DNA from: DASQDN01 sp035630195
GTDB taxonomy: Bacteria > Acidobacteriota > Terriglobia > Bryobacterales > Bryobacteraceae
NCBI GenBank assembly: GCA_035630195.1
Contig: DASQLD010000223.1
Coordinates: 1 to 7,137 of the forward strand
Reading direction: 5' to 3'
Length of the DNA stretch: 7,137 bases
Both the position numbers and the translations under genes were made by a program. The notes under the pieces are model-generated. The model saw only the letters and a list, made by a program, of their open reading frames with translations, was not told the origin of the DNA and did no database searches. Of the stretch, positions 1 through 6,722 are shown in pieces. Position 1 is the stretch's first letter, and each line of letters begins with the position of its first letter.

Positions 1-1257
1 CGGGCTGCTGCGATTGGAGTAATGGCTTACGGTTTCACGGCTTTCTGGCTTGTGCCCTCCTACCTGCAACTTACGGTGTCCAACATGCGCTATGTCTCGA
101 CACCGGGCAACCTGTGGTCGGCATGGGTGATTCTTGCCGTCATCGTCGGATTTTTACTTTTTTCCGACCACTTTGGTCGCGGGCGCAAAGAACGGGCCTA
201 CATCGTCTTCCTTAGCGGCGCACTGGCTGTCTTCGTCACGAATGTGCTTGGGCACTATTATCTGGGCTTCCGAATTTTCGGCGAGCCGGGCCGCCTGTTT
301 CCCGAGTTGGACATGATCATGATTCTGATTGCGGCCGACATACTGCGTAGGGTGTGGAGTGGGGGGGGCTGGCGTAAAGCAGTCACAATCGTGATTGTCG
401 TTGGGGCATTGGGCACGAGCTATCGCTATCTACCGCATTCGCGAGAGATCTTCGTGTCCGATCCCGATCCTACAGATCAGATCGAATACCAGATGCAGGA
501 CTGGATGCATAAGAACATGCCGCAGTCGCGGGCTCTGGCGGCCGGCGCAGTTCGCTTCTGGTACGACGCTTGGCATGATCTGCCGCACATCGGCGGCGGA
601 TCGGAGCAAGGATTGCTCAATCCGATGGTGATGCCCGCGCAGTGGGAAATCTTATTGGGAGACAGATTCGACCTTTCCCTGTGGTGGCTGCAGCTTTTCG
701 GTGCTGACGTCGTGTTGGTGAACGAGCCGCAATCGCGCGAGCACTACCACGATTTTCAATTCCCTATGAAGTTCAAGGGCAAGCTCGATGTCCTGTATGA
801 CGACGGTAGCGGGAATATTGTGTATAGGGTCCCGCGGCGTTATCCGAGTCTCGCCAGGGTTGTCGACCGCACTCGTCTGGATGCGCTTCCCGACATTCCT
901 GGCAACGGCGACGAACCCAGTCTAACTGCCTGGGTCGATGTGATCGAGCGCGGGCCGGAGGCGCCCACAGAGACACAGTGGCTCGGTACCGATGAGCTTC
1001 GCGTCAAAGCTCCCGTTAAGGAAGGGCAGTCGGTCTTCGTGCAGGTAAGCTTCGATTCCAACTGGCGGGGCTACGTGGATGGAAAGCGAGTACCGATCCG
1101 ACGCAACAAGCTCGGATTTATGACGATTGAGGCTCCTCCCGGCACAGAAGAGATCCGGTTGCACTTCCCAACTCCGTTCTCAAATCAGGTTGGAAGGGCG
1201 GTGACCTTAATGACGATGTTGGTCGCCGTCGGTCTGGTCTTCCTGGCTAGAAGATGA
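1..1257 (+). CDS. Polytopic membrane protein, YfhO/GT-C-like (5' truncated by window edge)
   Basis: This is the C-terminal 418 residues of a membrane protein. The frame is open from base 1, and the seven codons before the ATG at 22 (RAAAIGV) continue a helix that aligns with an internal helix of the next gene (ILAGVLAYGFACFWL), so the ATG at 22 is internal and the real start lies before the window. Hydrophobic helices lie near bases 1-66, 121-165, 199-270, 295-345 and 379-432. A long soluble part follows, then a last helix at about 1198-1250 ending in ARR. The soluble part carries an RF..DAW.D...GG..E.GL.N motif (553-621), SREHYHDF (733-756), IVYRVP (817-834) and a DSNWRGYVDGK segment (1054-1086) followed by LGF. 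That last part resembles the C-terminal beta domain of YfhO-type proteins. By family style it is probably a GT-C-fold glycosyltransferase or related envelope-glycan protein, but substrate and activity are unknown. The stop TGA overlaps the next start (ATGA). It contains a G8 run at 361-368. Confidence 0.85.
   Translation, partial: RAAAIGVMAYGFTAFWLVPSYLQLTVSNMRYVSTPGNLWSAWVILAVIVGFLLFSDHFGRGRKERAYIVFLSGALAVFVTNVLGHYYLGFRIFGEPGRLFPELDMIMILIAADILRRVWSGGGWRKAVTIVIVVGALGTSYRYLPHSREIFVSDPDPTDQIEYQMQDWMHKNMPQSRALAAGAVRFWYDAWHDLPHIGGGSEQGLLNPMVMPAQWEILLGDRFDLSLWWLQLFGADVVLVNEPQSREHYHDFQFPMKFKGKLDVLYDDGSGNIVYRVPRRYPSLARVVDRTRLDALPDIPGNGDEPSLTAWVDVIERGPEAPTETQWLGTDELRVKAPVKEGQSVFVQVSFDSNWRGYVDGKRVPIRRNKLGFMTIEAPPGTEEIRLHFPTPFSNQVGRAVTLMTMLVAVGLVFLARR
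361..368 (+). repeat. G8 homopolymer inside a coding region
   Basis: Eight consecutive G bases encode most of a Ser-Gly-Gly-Gly-Trp turn between two predicted helices of the first membrane protein. The frame is intact on both sides: the downstream residues align with the paralogue that follows. The length shown is therefore the in-frame one. Such a run is prone to slippage in replication and to sequencing error. Confidence 0.9.
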
Positions 1258-3200
1258 AGCGTATTCCGCGAATCGACGTTCTCCTTGCGCTAATCCTTTT
1301 CGCTCTAAACGTCGCTCTAACTTACCCGCTGTTTCTACCCGGGGATACGCCCTATCGGGATTCGATTGAAGGTGGCTACGCAGGAATGGCGCGATTCGTC
1401 AATGCGCACCCAAGCCCGTGGGGATGGAATCCCTTGCAGTACTGTGGGTTGCCAACTCAATTCCTCTATGTTCCCGGGCTTCTCTACGTCGTTTGGCTGC
1501 TACCGGGCGATCCGGTTTACACTTACAAACTGCTGACCGCCACTTTGGCATGCCTCGGTCCAGTCACGTTCTACTTTTGTTTCTTCTTTTTCACGGGCAG
1601 TCGGCTCTGGGCATTCCTCACGGCCCTCGGCTATACGTTCTATTCCCCGGTTTACGGATTGATTCAGGCGGCGGACAAAGATCGTGGATTAACGTATCTT
1701 CCTTGGCGGCTGCACGTGTATGCGAAATACGGGGAGGGTCCGCACAATGCGGGGCTGACGCTAATGCCACTTGCCTGGATTGCAGCCTGGAGAACTGCAA
1801 CAGTCGGACAATACCAAGAAATTTTCGTTCTCGCCGTGTTGATGGCGGCGATTACTCTAACCAACTGGATCGCCGGTCTTGCGTTAGCAATCACGTGCCT
1901 TCTGTTGATGGTGTCGGGATTTGGCAGACCCGGTTTCAAGCTATCGAGGATCATCCTGGCCGGTGTTCTTGCGTACGGATTCGCTTGCTTTTGGCTGACG
2001 CCAACATTTATCCACACAATTGCTTTTAACTGGCCCGCCGACGCGTTCAACTACAAGCTTCAGAACACGCAGTACGTGCTAATCGGTTGGTACGTCGGTG
2101 GGCTAGTCGGTCTGTGTTTGCTACTTCGATTCTTGAAGTGGCCATTCTGGGAGACTTTTCTTGCTCTGGCTGTTGCCGCTTTCAGCTACCCCGTGATGAT
2201 GCACTATTCATTCGGGATCGACATGATTCCGGAATCGCGACGGTACGCGATCGAGTTTGAATTATTCCTGGTGGCGGCTCTGGGCTCCTTTTTTCAATTC
2301 ACAGCCAACGGGAACAATCGCGTACGTCATTTCTGTGCGGTCATTGCCGCGATCGCGTTCCTTGCGGGAGGCGCGTCACAGATCCGCAGCTATCTAACTC
2401 AACCGCGGGCGCAGTTTCTGCCGATTGCCGCTGAACAGACTACCGAGTATAAAGCTGCGAAGTGGCTCGCTGACCAGAAGCCACAGGGACGTGTGCTCGT
2501 GTCGGGAGGACTGCGCTTTCGACTCAATTCCTGGTTCGACGTCGCTCAGGCGGGAGGCGCTTTTGAATCAGGACTCCGCAACCGGACTCCGATTCACTTT
2601 TCGTATCACATACGAACCGGTACGGGCAGCAATCCTGGTATGGATGTCGTCGAATCGGTAAGGGAGCTTAAGGCGCTTGGAGTGGAATACGTCGTGATTC
2701 ACGGACGCGGGTCATCAGAGCATTATCGCGATTACAAAAATCCCGAAAAGTTCGAGGGCGTGTTGGACCGCGTGTACGGCGAGACAGATGACGTTATTTA
2801 TCGTGTCCCCTTTCGCAGCCTCGCGCATGCTATTCATCCAGAGGAAGAGCCACAACATGCGTTTCGTGACTCCCTTCAGAAGTATGTCGAGGCGATTGAC
2901 AATGCCACGCGCCCGAAGTTGAAAGTCACATGGATCGACACGAACCGGGTGAAAATCGATGGTGACATTTCGGCGGGTATGTTGATCTCTCTGCAGGTGT
3001 CTCACGATCCTGGTTGGCAGGCGAAGAGCGGCGGTAAACCGGTCGCAGTCGAGAAGGACACCCTTGGCTTCATAAAGCTTCGGGCTACAGGTCCCGTTGA
3101 ACTCGAATACAAGGGGACACCGGAGCAAAGGGGCTTTGCATTTCTTAGCGTACTGACTTGGGCCGGATCAATTGGGATGTTGTGGAAGAATAGAGGCTGA
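1254..3200 (+). CDS. Large polytopic membrane protein, YfhO/GT-C-like, paralogue of the upstream gene
   Basis: A complete 648-residue membrane protein. A first helix (about 9-28) is followed by a polar loop, GDTPYRDSIEGGY (30-42), with Asp31 and Asp36. Acidic residues after the first helix are typical of GT-C glycosyltransferases that use lipid-linked sugars. Further helices lie around 68-84, 93-115, 117-135, 168-180, 190-225, 232-255, 273-297, 300-320 and 362-380, followed by a soluble region of about 250 residues and a last helix near 628-643. Positions shared with the upstream protein include the R330...E334-F-E segment, LRF..NSW.DV...GG..E.GL.N (420-443), SSEHYRDY (487-494), IYRVP (515-519), DPGW (585-588) and LGF (604-606). 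The start ATG overlaps the previous stop (ATGA) and has no clear Shine-Dalgarno, which suggests translational coupling. It could also fall under the 'PTPS-related' membrane protein family. The exact enzymatic role is not established, but a role in envelope glycan or glycolipid synthesis is the best inference. Confidence 0.92.
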   Translation: MKRIPRIDVLLALILFALNVALTYPLFLPGDTPYRDSIEGGYAGMARFVNAHPSPWGWNPLQYCGLPTQFLYVPGLLYVVWLLPGDPVYTYKLLTATLACLGPVTFYFCFFFFTGSRLWAFLTALGYTFYSPVYGLIQAADKDRGLTYLPWRLHVYAKYGEGPHNAGLTLMPLAWIAAWRTATVGQYQEIFVLAVLMAAITLTNWIAGLALAITCLLLMVSGFGRPGFKLSRIILAGVLAYGFACFWLTPTFIHTIAFNWPADAFNYKLQNTQYVLIGWYVGGLVGLCLLLRFLKWPFWETFLALAVAAFSYPVMMHYSFGIDMIPESRRYAIEFELFLVAALGSFFQFTANGNNRVRHFCAVIAAIAFLAGGASQIRSYLTQPRAQFLPIAAEQTTEYKAAKWLADQKPQGRVLVSGGLRFRLNSWFDVAQAGGAFESGLRNRTPIHFSYHIRTGTGSNPGMDVVESVRELKALGVEYVVIHGRGSSEHYRDYKNPEKFEGVLDRVYGETDDVIYRVPFRSLAHAIHPEEEPQHAFRDSLQKYVEAIDNATRPKLKVTWIDTNRVKIDGDISAGMLISLQVSHDPGWQAKSGGKPVAVEKDTLGFIKLRATGPVELEYKGTPEQRGFAFLSVLTWAGSIGMLWKNRG

Positions 3201-4066
3201 TGGGGACATATGGGCGACTGCTCCGTCTGACGTTAGTCTCCTGCTACAAAGACAATATTCTCGGAATCGCCAAGGGAGCGGCTTACTCTGCGCTGCTCTC
3301 CTTCTTCCCCGTTCTTACGTCTCTTACTGCGATCCTGGTTCAGGCGAATGCGCTGGCAGTATCGCGCAACTTGTCTGCGTTGGTATTCAGTGTGGTACCT
3401 CCCGGGACGGAAGAAATCGTTCAATACAACTTTACAGAGCGCGGACAACGCCCCCTGACGCTGATCGTCTTCGCCATCCTGGTATCGATCTGGGCTGCTT
3501 CTGGCGTCATCATGAGCCTGATGGAAGGATTTCGCGCAGCTTACAGGATTCCGAAGGGACGAACGTTTTGGCAGCAACGCGGAATGGCGGCGCTGCTCGT
3601 TGTGATTGCTGTTTTTCCGTTGGTTTTGGCATCAGCGCTGATCGTCTTTGGGACCCGTGTGGAACTTTGGATTCTGACGCGAACTGGGGTTGTCGAGCAA
3701 GGTGAGAGGCTGCTGGGGTGGCTGTCGCTGATCACAGAAGCTGTTCGGCTTCTTGTAGCGCTCGCAGCCATTACGATGGCTATATCGTTTCTTTACTATC
3801 TCGGTCCCAATCAACCGCGCCGGCTGCGCAGTGTTTATCCGGGGGCAATTCTGGCGACAATTCTTTGGTGGCTGGCGACTACATTGTTTGGCTGGTATGT
3901 TCGCAACATTGCGAACTACAACGTGCTCTACGGAAGCGTCGGCGCGGTGATTGCGTTACTCGTCTGGATGTACTTACTTTCGATCATTGCGCTGTTCGGA
4001 TGCGAGGTCAATGCTGAACTTGACCGGTTTCGCAATTCCAAGAAGGCTGCGATTCAGGGCGCATGA
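3200..4066 (+). CDS. YihY/virulence factor BrkB family inner-membrane protein
   Basis: A 288-residue protein of normal family length. It opens with a short amphipathic segment and the family's GAAYSALLSFFPVLTSL helix (about 26-42). Further membrane helices lie at about 86-110, 129-151, 183-205, 214-234 and 245-268, six in all. The C-terminal family signature is clear: NYNVLYGS (239-246), a helix with LLVWMYL, then GCEVNAEL (267-274), equivalent to the usual 'G.E.N' ending. The family was once annotated as ribonuclease BN (rbn), but that activity belongs to another gene. The molecular function of YihY/BrkB proteins remains unsettled, with transport or envelope roles proposed. The start ATG shares one base with the previous stop (TGATG). 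GGAAGAA at 3184-3190 is a possible ribosome site with 9-base spacing. The stop lies 12 bases before uvrB. The family assignment is firm; the link to its neighbours is only by operon position. Confidence 0.95.
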   Translation: MGTYGRLLRLTLVSCYKDNILGIAKGAAYSALLSFFPVLTSLTAILVQANALAVSRNLSALVFSVVPPGTEEIVQYNFTERGQRPLTLIVFAILVSIWAASGVIMSLMEGFRAAYRIPKGRTFWQQRGMAALLVVIAVFPLVLASALIVFGTRVELWILTRTGVVEQGERLLGWLSLITEAVRLLVALAAITMAISFLYYLGPNQPRRLRSVYPGAILATILWWLATTLFGWYVRNIANYNVLYGSVGAVIALLVWMYLLSIIALFGCEVNAELDRFRNSKKAAIQGA

Positions 4067-4078
4067 GAAAATGGCCTT

Positions 4079-6103
4079 ATGGCGTTTCATCTGGCTGTCG
4101 ACTACCGGCCGCGCGGCGACCAGGAAACAGCCATCGAGCAGTTGAAACAGGGTCTGCGCGACGGCGATCAGCAGCAGGTGTTGCTCGGCGTCACTGGATC
4201 CGGCAAGACCTTCACGATGGCGAAGGTAATCGAGGCGACCGGCAGGCCTTCGCTCGTTCTCGCCCATAACAAATTGCTCGCCGCCCAGCTTTATCAGGAA
4301 TTCAAAACCTTCTTTCCGAACAACGCGGTTGAATATTTTGTCAGCTACTACGACTACTATCAACCCGAAGCGTATATACCTTCCGGCGATGTGTACGTTG
4401 AAAAAGAAGCGACGATCAACGATGAACTCGACAAACTTCGGCTGGCAGCCACGAAGAGCCTGTTTGAACGACGCGACACGGTCATTATTGCGAGCGTTAG
4501 TTGTATATATGGGTTAGGGTCGCCCGAAGCCTACTATGGCATGCTCGTGATGCTGGAGAAGGGCCAAAAGATCACACGAAAAGAATTGCTCGGGCGTTTG
4601 GTGGAAATTCTTTACGAGCGAAACGACGGCGATTTCCGGCGTGGAACGTTCCGCGTGCGCGGCGATGTAGTCGAGCTCTTTCCTACGTACGATGACTACG
4701 CGTACCGGATTGAGTTCTGGGGCGATGAGATTGAGAGCCTTTCGCAAATCGATCCGTTGCTTGGGCAGGTACGTCAGACATATCTCCGTCTTCCTATTTA
4801 TCCGAAAACTCACTACGTGATGAGCGGTGAGACACGGCAGCAGGCAATGAAATCCATTGAGGATGAGCTGCGCTGGTGGCACGCGGAACTGCTCAAGGAG
4901 AACAAACTTATCGAGGCCCAACGTCTCTGGCAGCGGACGATGTTCGATCTCGAGATGATCAAGCAAATCGGCTATTGCCACGGAATCGAGAACTACTCGC
5001 GTCACTTCTCGGGTCGAATGCAGGGGGAAGCGCCCCCCACTCTACTCGACTACCTGCCGCATGACGCGATCCTGTTTATCGACGAGAGCCATCAAACCGT
5101 GCCCCAGCTACGGGCGATGTACCACGGAGATCGGTCTCGCAAGGACGTTCTCGTCAACTACGGTTTCAGACTGCCGAGCGCTCGCGACAATCGCCCGCTG
5201 ACGTTCGAGGAATTCGAAAACCGTGTCAATCAAGTGATTTACGTTTCGGCCACTCCCGGCCCATATGAGCTGACGAAATCGGCAGGAGTTGTAGTCGAAC
5301 AGATCATCCGGCCTACGGGATTGACGGACCCTGAGCTTGAGATCAGGCCGATAAAAGGTCAGGTTGACAATCTCCTGCATGAGATTCGGGTACGAGCAGA
5401 GAAGAACGAACGAGTGTTGGTGACAACACTGACGAAACGAATGTCGGAAGATCTGGCCGAATACTACGCGGAGGTCGGGGTGCGATGCGCCTACATGCAC
5501 TCGGAAGTCAGCACACTAGATCGCGTTAAGATTCTGCGCGATCTTCGGCGCGGAACCTACGATGCGCTGATCGGAGTCAATCTTCTTCGTGAAGGCCTGG
5601 ATCTGCCCGAGGTCTCGCTTGTCGCAATTCTGGATGCTGACAAGGAGGGGTTTCTTCGCTCAACTGGTTCTCTGGTTCAGACGATAGGCCGTGCGGCACG
5701 TAACCTGAATGGCAGAGCGATTCTCTATGCGGATGTGATGACTGATAGTATGCGCCGCGCGATTGATGAGACGACGCGCCGCCGTGCCGTCCAGGTGGCA
5801 TACAACCTCGAGAACGATATCACTCCACAGTCGATAATCAAGCCCCTGGACATGGCGTTGGTGGCTATCGCGGAGGCCGATTACGTCACGGTACCGTTAG
5901 AACCCGAGAGTCCCATAGAAGAGCTCACCTCAGATCAGCGTGCGAGGCTACTGAAGGAGCTCGAGGATAGTATGAAGGAAGCCGCGCGAAAATTCGAGTT
6001 TGAGAAAGCTGCGCAGATTCGAGATAGGCTTAAAGCCATCAAAGCGCGAGCCATTCATGAACAAACTGCGACCAGTAGCGCTCCTGTGCTCAGGACCGAT
6101 TAG
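4079..6103 (+). CDS. uvrB: UvrABC excinuclease subunit B
   Basis: UvrB is the damage-verifying, weak helicase subunit of nucleotide excision repair. It is loaded by UvrA and recruits UvrC for incision, in the cytoplasm. The protein is 674 residues, normal length. The N-terminal YRPRGDQ..AI (9-19) is the family Q-like motif. Walker A is GVTGSGKT (37-44). The tyrosine-rich beta-hairpin that inserts between DNA strands is YYDYYQPEAYIP (90-101). The helicase motif II box is DESH (335-338). The C-terminal helicase half holds TTLTKRMSEDL (from about 449), the MHSEVSTLDR segment, GVNLLREGLDLPEV and motif VI QTIGRAARN (534-542). The C-terminal UVR domain that binds UvrC lies at about 624-655. All key motifs are intact. 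The start 12 bases after the preceding stop fits the family N-terminus; the ATG at 4071 is in another frame. The ribosome site is weak. I saw no LexA-type operator in the short gap, so it may be co-transcribed with the membrane genes. Confidence 0.99.
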   Translation: MAFHLAVDYRPRGDQETAIEQLKQGLRDGDQQQVLLGVTGSGKTFTMAKVIEATGRPSLVLAHNKLLAAQLYQEFKTFFPNNAVEYFVSYYDYYQPEAYIPSGDVYVEKEATINDELDKLRLAATKSLFERRDTVIIASVSCIYGLGSPEAYYGMLVMLEKGQKITRKELLGRLVEILYERNDGDFRRGTFRVRGDVVELFPTYDDYAYRIEFWGDEIESLSQIDPLLGQVRQTYLRLPIYPKTHYVMSGETRQQAMKSIEDELRWWHAELLKENKLIEAQRLWQRTMFDLEMIKQIGYCHGIENYSRHFSGRMQGEAPPTLLDYLPHDAILFIDESHQTVPQLRAMYHGDRSRKDVLVNYGFRLPSARDNRPLTFEEFENRVNQVIYVSATPGPYELTKSAGVVVEQIIRPTGLTDPELEIRPIKGQVDNLLHEIRVRAEKNERVLVTTLTKRMSEDLAEYYAEVGVRCAYMHSEVSTLDRVKILRDLRRGTYDALIGVNLLREGLDLPEVSLVAILDADKEGFLRSTGSLVQTIGRAARNLNGRAILYADVMTDSMRRAIDETTRRRAVQVAYNLENDITPQSIIKPLDMALVAIAEADYVTVPLEPESPIEELTSDQRARLLKELEDSMKEAARKFEFEKAAQIRDRLKAIKARAIHEQTATSSAPVLRTD

Positions 6104-6722
6104 CCGTTCTCCATTGACCCGCTTGCCGGTTTTTCGGCGTAATCTTGCTTGGGTGAAATCAAGCTCGTACCGTGTCGCCAGCCGGGCGGTAAATGCTCTT
6201 GGCGCAGGTTCCGCGGTCACAGAAGTGAGTGAAATGAAACGCGCTGGAATCTGGGTGATTAGCGTGCCTAGTTCCGAACTTATTGCTTCGCTGGAGGAAC
6301 TACAAACTGCGGGGCTCGACTGGCGTAACCAGATTCTGCTGATATTTGATACCGAAGCGGAAAGCGACAAGGCCGCCTGGTTTCAAGACAATGGAGCGTT
6401 CGCCGCGACGTTCACTCCGATCGACAGTGAGGAATCGAGATACATCGTGGAGGGTGACTCCGAAGCTGTACGCGTGCTGCGAACGCTGGTCGAAGATCCT
6501 CGGTCACGCCGTGTTATCGAAATAAAAAAAGGGGCAAAAGCTACTTATCTCGCGGGAGCTCTGGCCGCGACCAAATGCGTTTTGCCCTACATCGCCGAAG
6601 CTCTTGAATCCTTCCAAGCGGCGGGTGTCGGCAACCTGGAGGCGAAAGCGATCACCGAGTCACTGTTGGCCGGTGCGATGAGGTCATATTTCAGGGCAGG
6701 CCGCCGCGCTATTAAGTCGTGA
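6057..6722 (+). CDS. Short Rossmann-like / DUF2520-type protein (dehydrogenase-like, motifs degenerate)
   Basis: A 221-residue protein in a frame different from uvrB. I chose the ATG at 6057, 47 bases inside uvrB, because the first beta strand of a Rossmann fold (RPVALLCSGPISRS) starts right after it. An upstream in-frame ATG at 6000 would add 19 basic residues with no family match. Residues 5-90 look like a nucleotide-binding Rossmann half (strands RPVALLCSG, AGIWVISVPS, QILLIFDTE). Residues 110-221 look like the helical DUF2520-type C-terminal half: TFTPID, RYIVEGD, VIEIKKGAKATYLAG, then long helices ending SYFRAGRRA. Related proteins resemble ketopantoate or pyrroline-carboxylate reductases, but the substrate is unknown. 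The usual glycine loop GxGxxG is replaced by CSGPIS, and the histidines of the SLHP and YHxA family motifs are absent. It is shorter than the roughly 280 residues usual for DUF2520 proteins. It could be a diverged lineage-specific subfamily or a non-catalytic homologue. The family call is by memory of motif pattern, so it is moderate. Confidence 0.8.
   Translation: MNKLRPVALLCSGPISRSPLTRLPVFRRNLAWVKSSSYRVASRAVNALGAGSAVTEVSEMKRAGIWVISVPSSELIASLEELQTAGLDWRNQILLIFDTEAESDKAAWFQDNGAFAATFTPIDSEESRYIVEGDSEAVRVLRTLVEDPRSRRVIEIKKGAKATYLAGALAATKCVLPYIAEALESFQAAGVGNLEAKAITESLLAGAMRSYFRAGRRAIKS
6524..6530 (+). repeat. A7 run in frame as A-AAA-AAA, followed by G4
   Basis: Seven A bases encode the end of an Ile codon and two Lys codons in the Rossmann/DUF2520-like gene. 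They sit in the frame register of a classical -1 slippery heptamer (last base of ATA, then AAA AAA), followed by GGGG. A shift would end about 25 codons downstream inside the gene. No stimulatory hairpin was established, so I record it only as a sequence feature. Confidence 0.7.

Noticed and set aside
22..24. ATG at 22 as the start of the first gene
   Set aside because: The frame is open to base 1 and the upstream residues align with an internal helix of the paralogue, so this is an internal Met in a gene cut by the window edge.
1664..2050. 128-codon antisense open frame in the second membrane gene
   Set aside because: No family signature; the plus-strand frame is a well-supported membrane protein.
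3172..3705. 177-codon open frame overlapping the YihY gene in another frame
   Set aside because: The overlapped frame encodes a clear YihY/BrkB protein. The alternative is rich in Arg, Cys and Ser, typical of an out-of-frame reading.
3880..4080. LexA/SOS operator before uvrB
   Set aside because: I looked for CTGT-N8-ACAG and GAAC-N4-GTTC type boxes and found only half sites, such as GAAC at 3913, with no partner at the right spacing.
4514..5005. 163-codon open frame antisense to uvrB
   Set aside because: It lies entirely inside a well-conserved gene and has no recognisable domain, hydrophobic pattern or ribosome site. It is a shadow of uvrB codon use.
6000..6056. Longer N-terminus (ATG at 6000) for the Rossmann-like protein
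   Set aside because: It would overlap the UvrB UVR-domain codons and add a basic stretch with no fold match. The first beta strand begins right after the ATG at 6057.
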